A program made the translations under genes and the position numbers. Below are positions 14,404-22,409 of a stretch of 64,000 bases of DNA, piece after piece; within the stretch, counting starts at the first letter, position 1; each line of letters opens with the position of its first letter. The DNA is from CAVSIS01 sp963814875 (GTDB lineage Bacteria; Acidobacteriota; Thermoanaerobaculia; Thermoanaerobaculales; Sulfomarinibacteraceae): assembly GCA_963814875.1 (NCBI GenBank), contig CAWFFJ010000026.1, forward strand, positions 62,001-126,000, written 5' to 3'. The notes beneath the pieces are model-generated. The model did not search any database, was not told where the DNA came from, and saw nothing but the letters and a program-made list of their open reading frames with translations.

Positions 14404-16329
14404 ATGCAACGACCCTACCGAGTCGCCTGGCTCCTCCCAGTCCTGGCCGTCGCGTTGGCGGCGGACCCTCTGGGGGCGGACGACCGCAACCTGCTGCGCG
14501 ACGTCAGCGCGCCTCCCAACATCCTGATCGTCTTCGATTCCTCCGGCTCGATGATCGGGACTCCGGAGAGCGGCCCGGTTCGAGCGGGTTTCCCGAAGTA
14601 TGCCATGAACCCCGGCTCTGGAGACGATCCGCGCTCGCGCATGGGCATCGCGAAGCTGGTCCTGAGGCACTTCCTCGAAACCGCCACCAATATCAACTTC
14701 GCGTTCGCCCAGTACGCCCAGACCCTGCCCGACGTCAACCCGATCTATCAGAAGCACTGGGTCTACGAGGCCCTCGGCCCGGACCGCTTCCGAATCGTCG
14801 AGCCCGGCTACGCGTTCCGATTCGGTTTCAACACGGACTTCACCGGGGGCGGCCTGATCGACCCGGCTGATCTGGCAACCGATGTCATGATCGGCGAGGA
14901 GGTTCAGTATGCTGACGCCTCCGCGGTCGAGAGCCGCTACGGCCCGATCACCGTAGCAACCCTTCTGGGTGACCCAGCCCTCTACGACAAGATGCCGATC
15001 TACTTCGGTGACCCGACGAGGTTCGTCTTCCCCGGCGGTTTGGCGGATCCCTGGTCCCACGGCACCTACGACACGACCACGATGGAGCAGCGTTTCCGTC
15101 GCTGTACGGCCGACCAGGTCGACAGCAACGACGACGGCACGCCGGACGACCCAGACGCCTGCAAGGCGACCTGGTTCGAGAGCCTGTCGTCGATTCGCAC
15201 CCGGCAGTGGCAGCGCCAAGCTCGCCTCGAGATGCAGCCTGACCAGAGCTGGCTCGCGGTCGATGCCGGCACCGGCTTGCAGGTCGGCAACCACCAGGTC
15301 GCCGGCCGCCACGGCGTGACCGACTACAACGCGGACGGATCGGCCGACGACGACATCGACGGCGACAACGCCAACGACTGGATCATGTATGTCGACCTGG
15401 TCGAGCAGCGTCGCAGCCGCGACTGCGACACCACACCGTCCGGGTTCCCGACCTGGACGCCGACGCCGACCGCGACCGCGACCCCGGCGCCGTGCACCTT
15501 TGACGGCTCCGGCCTGCTGGCCGTGTACTACGACGGCACCCACCAGTTCGACGACGTGATCGCCACGGTCGAGAACGATGTCCCGGACTACGATTGGGGC
15601 GACGGTGCTCCGTTGCCGGAGGTTCCCGTCGACCACTTCACAGTGAGCTGGACCGGCCAGGTCAAGGCCGAGCCGGGCGGCCTCTGGAGCTTCTGCACGT
15701 GGTCGGACGACGGGGCACGACTGTACGTCGACGGCAACCAAGCGATCAACGACTGGAGCGACCACGGCGCCCAGTACCGCTGCGGACAGGCCGAGCTGCC
15801 CGACTGCGAGCAGGTCGACATCCGGCTCGACTATTACGAGAACGGCGGCCAGGCCCGAATCAAGCTCTACTGGGCGCCGCCAGGGTCCGCCTTCAACCCG
15901 GCGCCGAGCTCGCTCGGGGGCGAGTACGAGATCATCCCCGCCGACCACCTCTACCAGATCGACGGGCCGCCACCGACCATCACGCCGACCCAAACAGCCA
16001 CCGAGACTCCCACCGTGACCCCGACGGCGACCGCCACCAACACCGCGACGCCGGTGCCTGCGAATTGCTCGCAGCTCGTCCGCACGCGCAATGACTGGAA
16101 CAATGGCCACAGCCGCGGTCGGCTCGACGTCACGAACAACAACCCCGCACAGTCCGCCCGGGTCACCCAGGCGACCGTGAGCTGGACCTACGACGGATTC
16201 GCGTTCAACTTCTTCTGTTTCAAGGGTCAGCATTTCTACGACCCGCCGGACATCCCGGTCAGCGGCTCGCCGGTGTCGGTGACCGAGGCAGGCTTCGACT
16301 TCTTGCCAACGACATTGAACGCCGAATGA
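14404..16329 (+). CDS. PilY1-like exported protein 1: VWA N-half, PA14 domain and Thr-Pro linkers (frameshifted at its 3' end)
   Basis: A 641-residue product with a signal peptide (about 1-25) and the PilY1-type opening PPNILIVFDSSGSM, giving the metal-site motif DxSxS at D45-S49. No later VWA motifs (the Thr loop and the DGE strand) were found in this protein; they are in the next gene. A PA14-like domain spans about 366-515 (LLAVYYDGTHQF; DHFTVSWTGQV; CTWSDDGARLYVDG), flanked by short Thr-Pro linkers. The frame ends at TGA 16327-16329, but the next frame is open there and continues the sequence plausibly (GERFLFDFRTKQHSARMAPS). A one-base frameshift near 16325 therefore probably separates this piece from the Thr-Pro stalk at 16382-17167. 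GGAGGC precedes the ATG. Confidence 0.75.
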   Translation: MQRPYRVAWLLPVLAVALAADPLGADDRNLLRDVSAPPNILIVFDSSGSMIGTPESGPVRAGFPKYAMNPGSGDDPRSRMGIAKLVLRHFLETATNINFAFAQYAQTLPDVNPIYQKHWVYEALGPDRFRIVEPGYAFRFGFNTDFTGGGLIDPADLATDVMIGEEVQYADASAVESRYGPITVATLLGDPALYDKMPIYFGDPTRFVFPGGLADPWSHGTYDTTTMEQRFRRCTADQVDSNDDGTPDDPDACKATWFESLSSIRTRQWQRQARLEMQPDQSWLAVDAGTGLQVGNHQVAGRHGVTDYNADGSADDDIDGDNANDWIMYVDLVEQRRSRDCDTTPSGFPTWTPTPTATATPAPCTFDGSGLLAVYYDGTHQFDDVIATVENDVPDYDWGDGAPLPEVPVDHFTVSWTGQVKAEPGGLWSFCTWSDDGARLYVDGNQAINDWSDHGAQYRCGQAELPDCEQVDIRLDYYENGGQARIKLYWAPPGSAFNPAPSSLGGEYEIIPADHLYQIDGPPPTITPTQTATETPTVTPTATATNTATPVPANCSQLVRTRNDWNNGHSRGRLDVTNNNPAQSARVTQATVSWTYDGFAFNFFCFKGQHFYDPPDIPVSGSPVSVTEAGFDFLPTTLNAE

Positions 16330-16381
16330 ATCCGGCGAGAGGTTCCTCTTCGACTTTCGAACCAAACAGCACTCCGCCCGT

Positions 16382-17167
16382 ATGGCTCCTTCTGACGGCA
16401 CCGTGACCTTCACCTTCGAGGACGGGACCGCCTGCGACATCGACTGGTCGGCCGGCACCAACACCCCGACCCCGACCCGCACCGCGACGGTCACGAACAC
16501 CCCGACGCGGACCTACACCCCGTCGAGCACGCCGACGCAGACGCGGACGTTCACGCCGACGAACACGCCGACGCGGACGCGGACGTTCACGCCGACGCAC
16601 ACGCCGACGATCACACCGACACCGACGATCACACGGACGCCGACCCGGACCAACACGCCGACGATCACGCCGACGCGGACGTGGACGCGGACGCCGACGC
16701 ACACGCCGACCATCACTCAGACCCCGACCGTAACGTCGACGCCGACGGTAACGTCGACGCCGACGGTAACGTCGACGGCGACGGCGACCGCGACACGGAC
16801 CGCGACCGCCACGGCGACCAATACGCCGACCATCACCCAGACGCCGACCCGGACCGCGACGGCGACGCCGACCAGGACGCCGACGATCACGCCGACGGCC
16901 ACGCGGACGGCCACGCCGACGGCCACGCCGACGGCCACGCCGACACGGACGCCGACGAACACGCCGACGATCACGCCAACAAGCACGCGCACGAACACGC
17001 CGACGAGCACGCCGACGATCACGCCAACAAGCACGCGCACGAACACGCCGACGAGCACGCCGACAAACACGCGCACGATCACGCCGACGAACACCGCGAC
17101 CCCGACGTTAACGCCGACGGCCACCTCCACGCCGACGGCGACGCCAACGTACGTCATTCACGATTAG
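16382..17167 (+). CDS. Thr-Pro-rich stalk, probable frameshifted C-terminal part of the preceding PilY1-like gene
   Basis: The frame is open from about 16317, just before the previous stop. Its first part (GERFLFDFRTKQHSARMAPS, then DGTVTFTFEDGTACDIDW) reads as the end of the preceding globular domain. About 230 residues of TPT/TPTxT repeats follow, ending YVIHD. Such stalks usually span the outer envelope or extend a domain from the cell. A start at ATG 16382 is possible but has no ribosome site, so this is most likely not an independent gene. One extra base (or two missing bases) near 16325 would restore a single 14404-17167 gene. Confidence 0.6.
   Translation: MAPSDGTVTFTFEDGTACDIDWSAGTNTPTPTRTATVTNTPTRTYTPSSTPTQTRTFTPTNTPTRTRTFTPTHTPTITPTPTITRTPTRTNTPTITPTRTWTRTPTHTPTITQTPTVTSTPTVTSTPTVTSTATATATRTATATATNTPTITQTPTRTATATPTRTPTITPTATRTATPTATPTATPTRTPTNTPTITPTSTRTNTPTSTPTITPTSTRTNTPTSTPTNTRTITPTNTATPTLTPTATSTPTATPTYVIHD
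16456..17156 (+). repeat. Low-complexity Thr-Pro coding repeat with tandem duplications
   Basis: About 700 bases built from ACGCCGAC-like steps, coding Thr-Pro in the gene frame. There are exact tandem copies: a 48-base unit at 16962-17009 repeated at 17010-17057 (16 codons, in frame), and an 18-base unit at 16733-16750 repeated at 16751-16768. All frames on both strands are open over most of it. Such sequence is prone to slippage and to assembly errors. Confidence 0.85.
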
Positions 17168-17185
17168 ACGGGGAGGAAGAGCGCC

Positions 17186-19870
17186 ATGAAGGCCATCAAT
17201 CGACTTCGCCACGCGCTGTCCCCCCTGGGTTGGGGGCTGCGGAGGGCATGTGCGGCCACCGTGGTCACGGCTACCCTGCTCGCAGCCGGGCCTGCCTGGG
17301 CGCAGGACTATTTCCCGACCGACTCGCCGACCCCGATCCTGCTCGAGGACTTTGCCGGAGACCTTGCCTCCTGGACCGTCGTCGAGATTCCGAGCGGCTG
17401 GAGTCCGGCCTGGGCGACGACAACGGTCGGGATCCCGGCCGGCTTCGGCACCTACTGGGGGCAGCACCTGCTCGAGAACGCCGCCACCTCGGGCCAGCGC
17501 ACGGCGCTGCTCGCCAACGCGACCGCGGCCGGCTATGCCAACCTCCGGTTCGATTTCGAGCTCAGCGCCGGCAGTGAGAGCACGAGCCTGGGTGCGGTGT
17601 GGGACGTCGACCTGACTGCCGACAGCGGCTACATCATCTCGTTCAGCAACTTTCCCGACACCGACCCCGGGTCTGACCCCGATCAGCCGCACGCGATGTG
17701 GACCCTGGTCAAGCGCCAGGGCGGCGTCAACCAGATCATCGGCAGCGGCGCGGTCAACCTGCTCGGCAGCCACGGCACCATGATCCAGGGCGGCGTCTAC
17801 CGGATCCGTGTGACTGGGTACTGCGGCAATGTCCGTGTCCAGGCGGAGCGGGTCTACGAATCCGGCTCCGAGATCGTCTACGACGGCGGCTGCGCCGGTC
17901 ATCCGCTCACGACGCCGGACTGTTGGGACACGGTGTTGGAGTGGAGCGACATCGTCCCTCTGGACGCCGGACAGGCCGGCCTCTACTCGGCATCGACCGA
18001 CGATCAGGCGGCAGCGGCGCGGTTCGACAATGTGGACATCGAGGTGTGGCCTCCGGATTGCCTCGCCGGCTGCACGAACTGGACCGCCTGGGGCGAGGAC
18101 TGGGCGACGGCCATTGGGGCGTCTGCACGGGATGAGCTGCAGTTCAAGTACCTCTACGAGGGGCTGCTCCAGGACCCCATGATCAGACTGGACCCGAGTG
18201 GGTTCAGTCGAATCGACTGCGAGGTGGGCATCGACGGCACCTGTGCCGGCTGGCTCAAGCTCGTCGACCTGCCCGCGCCGCTCGACATCATCACGAACGC
18301 CGACCGGCAGGCTCAGGATCAGAGAATCAACGCCCGGCTCGAGCCGGTCGCCAGCGCGGTGAAGTGGGAAGACGACGGCGGCACCTTCAGCTTCGTCCAG
18401 GACTACAACGACCCGCTGCGGGACGGCATCGATTACGTCGACACCGACCCCGACAACCCGATTCCGGTGGTGGCGTCGGGCGACACCCCGATCGCCGCGG
18501 CAATGATGGACGCCTACGACTGGTACGTGAGTCAGCGCTCCGGCGACGGCGCGTGGACCGAGGACAGCCTGGACATCTGCCGCAAGTGGTACGTGTTGCT
18601 GATCACCGACGGTGAAGAGTCCTGTTCCGGAGACGTCTGTGGTGGCGGGGGAGCATCTTCGCTCTTTGCAAGCCCGGATGTCCCGGATCTTCCGCCCGTC
18701 CAGGTCTCGACGATCGGGTTCTCCTCCAGCGTCAGCGTGGACTCGCCCCTGAGGTGTCTCGCCGACGACACCGGCGGTACCTTCGCGACCGCCGCGAACG
18801 CAGAGGCGCTGGCCGACCAGCTCAACGCGATCATCAACCAGTACCAGACCACGGACCATTCCTTCGCCGCGGTCTCGGTCAGCCCCCAGCTCAGCACCAG
18901 CATCGCCAGCTCCGACACCAGCTACCTCGTTACGGTGCCGGTCTTCGTGCCGCAGAACGCGAAGAGCATCTGGAACGGCCACCTCTACACCTACCTCCTC
19001 GACGCCACCCACCGCTCGCCGCCGGTCGATGCCGACGGACATCTCGACCCCACCAGCCCCTACTTCAAGTGGGACGCGGGTGCCTCGCTCGAGGACCAGC
19101 TCCACGTCGACGCGAGCCCGTTCCGCAACCTCTACTGGCCGTTCAAGAACGCGTTGGGCTCGTGGGAGCGGGTGAGCCTCGCCACCGTCAAGACCGATGC
19201 CACCCGCAAGGCAGAGTTCCGCGCCCTGACCGGCGACAGCCAGATCACAGACGCGGTGGCGGACGACGTCGTCGACTTCATGTACTTCTTCAACACCGAC
19301 GACCGGCCGGCAACCTACGCCGCGCTCGGCGACATCTACCACTCGCGGCCGATCATCGTGGGCGCGCCGAGGAACTACAAGTACCTGCTGCGCAACCTCA
19401 ACGACTACCAGACGTTCGCGTCGGACTACGAGCAGCGGCGGCGGGTGGTCTTCGCCGGCGGCAACGACGGCCTCTTTCATGCCTTCGACACCGGCCAGTA
19501 CGTCGACGCCGACGCTGCCTACGGCACCGGCACCGGCAAAGAGCTGTTCGGGATCATGCCCCAGGCGGTGATGCCGAATCTGTACGCGATGGCGGCGCAG
19601 TCCGGTGACCGCGAGCAGCAGTACATGGTGGACGGCCAGATCTCCTCCGCCGACGTCCACATCGACATCGCCTACACCGGCGACCCCGGCGGCAGCGATC
19701 CCGGAAGCCGGACGTGGCGGACGATTGTGCTCGCCACCATGCGCGCCGGCGGCCGCTCGGTGCTCGCGCTCGACGTGACCCGGCCCGACGATCCGGGGAC
19801 CCCCCGCACCGTCCCGATCCTCGCGATGTCTCAACACCGGCGCCGGCTGCCCCGGCGTACCCAAGAGTGA
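17186..19870 (+). CDS. PilY1-like exported protein 2: VWA C-half and start of the beta-propeller (frameshifted)
   Basis: The first 894 codons of a second PilY1-type protein. A signal peptide ends AWAQ (cleavage about A39). Residues 50-280 are a concanavalin/choice-of-anchor-like domain (LLEDFAGDLASWTVVE). Around 430-480 come the PilY1 VWA motifs DTPIAAAMMDAYDWY and YVLLITDGEESCSG, but no DxSxS motif precedes them in this protein. From about 700 the PilY1 C-terminal propeller begins (GDIYHSRPIIVGAP; VVFAGGNDGLFHAFDT). The frame then turns into nonsense (SQHRRRLPRRTQE) while the next frame continues the propeller, so a single-base deletion near 19825 is inferred. GGAGG precedes the ATG. Confidence 0.8.
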   Translation: MKAINRLRHALSPLGWGLRRACAATVVTATLLAAGPAWAQDYFPTDSPTPILLEDFAGDLASWTVVEIPSGWSPAWATTTVGIPAGFGTYWGQHLLENAATSGQRTALLANATAAGYANLRFDFELSAGSESTSLGAVWDVDLTADSGYIISFSNFPDTDPGSDPDQPHAMWTLVKRQGGVNQIIGSGAVNLLGSHGTMIQGGVYRIRVTGYCGNVRVQAERVYESGSEIVYDGGCAGHPLTTPDCWDTVLEWSDIVPLDAGQAGLYSASTDDQAAAARFDNVDIEVWPPDCLAGCTNWTAWGEDWATAIGASARDELQFKYLYEGLLQDPMIRLDPSGFSRIDCEVGIDGTCAGWLKLVDLPAPLDIITNADRQAQDQRINARLEPVASAVKWEDDGGTFSFVQDYNDPLRDGIDYVDTDPDNPIPVVASGDTPIAAAMMDAYDWYVSQRSGDGAWTEDSLDICRKWYVLLITDGEESCSGDVCGGGGASSLFASPDVPDLPPVQVSTIGFSSSVSVDSPLRCLADDTGGTFATAANAEALADQLNAIINQYQTTDHSFAAVSVSPQLSTSIASSDTSYLVTVPVFVPQNAKSIWNGHLYTYLLDATHRSPPVDADGHLDPTSPYFKWDAGASLEDQLHVDASPFRNLYWPFKNALGSWERVSLATVKTDATRKAEFRALTGDSQITDAVADDVVDFMYFFNTDDRPATYAALGDIYHSRPIIVGAPRNYKYLLRNLNDYQTFASDYEQRRRVVFAGGNDGLFHAFDTGQYVDADAAYGTGTGKELFGIMPQAVMPNLYAMAAQSGDREQQYMVDGQISSADVHIDIAYTGDPGGSDPGSRTWRTIVLATMRAGGRSVLALDVTRPDDPGTPRTVPILAMSQHRRRLPRRTQE

Positions 19871-20847
19871 TGTGGGAGTTCACCGACCGGACCGATACCG
19901 AAGCGCTCTGCTCGGATGCTGATGCTCTCGCCGGGATCTGCAACCCAGCGGACTACTGGGACCTCGGGTACACCTGGTCGAAGCCGCTCATCGCACGGGT
20001 GAGGAAGGCGAGCGACGACGAGATGTTCGTCGCCTTCTTCGGCGGCGGCAACGACCCCCAGGGTGACGACACGACGGGGAACTTCTTCTACGGCGTCGAT
20101 ATCGAGACCGGCCAGATCATTTTCAAGTCGAACGTCGACGCCTCGGTACCCGGAGGCGTCGACGGACTCGACAAGGACGACGACGGCTTCGTCGACGTCA
20201 TCTACTTCGGCACCACCAACGGCTACATCTACAAGCTCGACCTCACCGACGAGGCTGTTCTCACCGATGACGGGACCAACGTGCCGACGGGCATGCGGGT
20301 CAGCAACTGGACTTTGCAGCCGATGTACTCCTTCGGAGCCGACATCAAGTTCTACACGAGGCCCGTCCTCGTCCCGTTACGCTTCGACGTCAACGGTTAC
20401 CAATACGCCCTCGCGATGGGATCCGGCGACCGCGACAACATCGACCAGGAGAGCGCCATGGTCGAGAATTTCTACTTCGTGCTCGAGAATACTCCGGAGG
20501 GCAGAGGTAACGAGGCCAACCTCCAGGGTGTCGCCTACGATGCCGACCCGGCGACCGCTGGAACGAACTACTTCAATCCCAACGGCGACGGCGGGGTGGA
20601 CCCGACCTTCGGGTGGTACCTCATCCTGCGCGCCGGCGAGAAAGTCTCGACCGATGCCGTGGTGGTGGGTCAGACCGTGGTCTTCCCGACCTTCGTGCGC
20701 ACGCCGCTAATCCGGACAACCCGCCGCACCGATGGCGACGGCAACGTCATCTGCCAGGCCTCGGGCCTCGGACGCCTGTACCAGGTCAACTACCTCAACG
20801 CCAATCCGATCGGCGATGTGCGCGGTGTGGATACCGACTCGGGCTGA
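19822..20847 (+). CDS. PilY1-like beta-propeller, middle fragment in the -1 frame
   Basis: This frame continues the propeller of the previous entry: DVSTPAPAAPAYPRVMWEFT corresponds to the usual PilY1 LDVT...P..LWEF strand. It contains the PilY1-type calcium loop DKDDDGFVDVIYFGTTNG, followed by YIYKLDLTD. In known PilY1 proteins that loop controls pilus extension and retraction. The fragment has no good start codon and ends at TGA 20845-20847, where another frame again continues. It is best read as part of one gene spanning 17186-20995. Confidence 0.7.
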   Translation, partial: RDVSTPAPAAPAYPRVMWEFTDRTDTEALCSDADALAGICNPADYWDLGYTWSKPLIARVRKASDDEMFVAFFGGGNDPQGDDTTGNFFYGVDIETGQIIFKSNVDASVPGGVDGLDKDDDGFVDVIYFGTTNGYIYKLDLTDEAVLTDDGTNVPTGMRVSNWTLQPMYSFGADIKFYTRPVLVPLRFDVNGYQYALAMGSGDRDNIDQESAMVENFYFVLENTPEGRGNEANLQGVAYDADPATAGTNYFNPNGDGGVDPTFGWYLILRAGEKVSTDAVVVGQTVVFPTFVRTPLIRTTRRTDGDGNVICQASGLGRLYQVNYLNANPIGDVRGVDTDSG

Positions 20848-20995
20848 TCACCGGTCTCGTGCCGGCCGGCGGTGGCGGCACCTCTGGCAATGGCGACGAC
20901 ACCGACTACATTGCCACCGGCCAGGCGGCCGGGTTCGAGGTAGGCCGCTGCCGAACAACAGCGGAACACGCGTGACGAACTGGCGGCAGGAGTAA
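20841..20995 (+). pseudogene. PilY1-like C-terminal tail, split over two further frames
   Basis: After the TGA at 20845 the text continues as GLITGLVPAGGGGTSGNGDD in the next frame, then near 20938 shifts again to RPLPNNSGTRVTNWRQE with TAA at 20993-20995. NWRQE is like the conserved end of many PilY1 proteins. Going from 17186 to 20995 needs three steps, all of the same sign (equivalent to single-base deletions). The tail lies three bases before the next ATG, as expected for an operon. Confidence 0.55.
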
Positions 20996-20998
20996 GGC

Positions 20999-21801
20999 AT
21001 GCGGATCACGAAGGTCGTCATTGGACTGCTCAGCGGGCTCCTCGTCGCCGCCGCGGCGCGCGGTCGAGATCCCGCTGAAGAACGGCCCGACGCTCGATGC
21101 TTCGTCCTACACGATCACCGGCTCCTACCTGATGGCAACCCTCACCAATGGGCAGCGGGTCGCTTACGACGTTGCGGATGTCGACCTCGAGGCGCTCCAG
21201 CGCGCCGAGGCGGCCACCGATGCGCCGGCGGAGATCGCGGCGCAGCCGGAGGAGGCCAGGCCACCATCGATTATGGATGCGCGCGCTGCCGAGGACCGTC
21301 CTCGGTCCGTCGTCACGATCACCGACGACGACGTGGCGCCTGCACGTTCCGAGGAGGAGGCGGGTGCCGCAGGAGAGCCAGCCGTCGCGGCGGGGCCGCC
21401 GGCTGGATATACCGAGGGCAGCGGGGTGGTGGTCGACCGGCTTCGAGTCGATCAGGTCGATGAAGGGATCTGGGACGTCCGCGGCGTCATCGTCAACCGC
21501 GGTTCTGCGCCCGCTCGGGATGTCCGCGTTCGGATCGACCTCACTAACGCGGCGGGCGAGGCGCTGGCCTCGCCGACCCTCGAGCTGTCGCCAGAGCTCG
21601 GCATCGGGGAGACCGCGTCTTTCTCCCACCACGTCGAGGCCCCGGAACAGCCGGCGGCGAAGATCCGGGTGTTCTGGACGCAGGCATCGACGCCAACACA
21701 GGCGAACGAAGGTGCGCGCGATACGGGCCCTGCCGCGGCGAAGCCTCAGGGAACGGGAGATACGCCGCAGCCGGTGCCGCAGCGCCGCAATTCGAGGCTG
21801 A
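20999..21801 (+). CDS. Exported protein with a FxLYD/DUF3426-like domain (apparent frameshifts)
   Basis: A signal peptide starts at ATG 20999 (MRITKVVIGLLSGLLVAAAA) with GGAG upstream. The mature sequence continues in another frame from about 21060 (AVEIPLKNGPTLDASSYTIT), which implies a one-base change in the GC run at 21050-21062. The body has an acidic Ala/Glu linker and a C-terminal beta domain: VVDRLRVDQVDEGIWDVRGV, IVNRGSAPARDVRVRI and LSPELGIGETASFSH resemble FxLYD-type domains. The frame then runs on into the next gene, while another frame stops at 21799-21801, so a second shift near 21750 is suspected. No specific function can be assigned. Confidence 0.55.
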
Positions 21802-21804
21802 CCG

Positions 21805-22323
21805 GTGCGACGTTTCGGCCGCCTGTCAGCTCTGATTGCGGCAGCCCTCGTGCTGACTGTCGCTGCTGTTGCCGTCGTTCTGCTGCACCGGCACTGGGCC
21901 GGGCGAGTCCAGTCGCCTGCAGGCGGACTGTCGCCATCGCCGAGCCCGTCGAGCGTTTTCCTGTCCACCGTCAAGGTGACGACGGACGGTCCTCGGGTCG
22001 CTATCGGCAGACTCTACGCGTCTCCCGAGCGGATGGGAACGTGGTGGGAGTTCACTGTCATCTGCAAGGAGATCGAGGGCTGCCACGACGAGCTCGAGTT
22101 CGAAATCGAATACCGAGAGGGCGGCCATGCGGGCCGTGTGACCCATCGAAGGGTCGTCGACCTTCCATCTCTCGGGCAGATGAAGATCCGCTTCATGGAG
22201 CGTCAACAGCACCCGGTCGATGCTGTCGACAGTGTCACCGTGCACTCGCTTCGGAAGATCACCACAGAGCCGGGTCAGCGCGGGCCGGCGGCAACACCGA
22301 GGCCGCGCACCATTCATGATTAG
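21805..22323 (+). CDS. Membrane-anchored protein of unknown function
   Basis: A 172-residue product from GTG 21805, with GAGG 8 bases upstream. It has a basic N-terminus, one transmembrane helix (SALIAALVLTVAAVAVVLL, with minor variation, at about 7-28), a Ser/Pro linker and a compact beta-rich domain of about 110 residues (VAIGRLYASPERMGTWWEF; CKEIEGCHDELEFEIEY). It ends PRPRTIHD. The domain resembles that of the preceding gene in strand pattern. It is the last gene of the minor-pilin/PilY1 block. No confident family. Confidence 0.62.
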   Translation: MRRFGRLSALIAAALVLTVAAVAVVLLHRHWAGRVQSPAGGLSPSPSPSSVFLSTVKVTTDGPRVAIGRLYASPERMGTWWEFTVICKEIEGCHDELEFEIEYREGGHAGRVTHRRVVDLPSLGQMKIRFMERQQHPVDAVDSVTVHSLRKITTEPGQRGPAATPRPRTIHD

Positions 22324-22371
22324 GGCGCCTGACGTGGACCTCGCCTCCGCGTGGCGACCTTCTCAGGGCAT

Positions 22372-22403
22372 GCCCCTCGACTCCCGTGGACTCTCGAAGG
22401 GGC
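22372..22403. terminator. Imperfect hairpin between converging genes
   Basis: GCCCCTCGACTCC (22372-22384) can pair with GGACTCTCGAAGGGGC (22388-22403), allowing bulges. It lies in the 86-base gap between the pilus block and the reverse-strand peptidase gene and could terminate either. No clear T tract. Confidence 0.35.
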
Positions 22404-22409
22404 GCGGGA

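Noticed and set aside
16456..17156. Possible CRISPR array
   Set aside because: The repeats are contiguous coding units without regular unique spacers, and no cas genes are present.
16681..17577. Asp-Ala/His-Ala repeat reading of the Thr-Pro DNA
   Set aside because: A frame shadow of the Thr-Pro repeat; the Thr-Pro frame connects to a PilY1-like domain upstream.
14371..19864. Two minus-strand frames of 709 and 918 codons over the PilY1-like genes
   Set aside because: The plus strand has signal peptides, VWA, PA14 and propeller motifs; the reverse frames have none and no ribosome sites.
21805..22319. Extension of the FxLYD-like gene frame through the next gene
   Set aside because: The sequence becomes Arg/Cys-rich nonsense there, while the GTG 21805 frame has a ribosome site, a membrane helix and a plausible domain.
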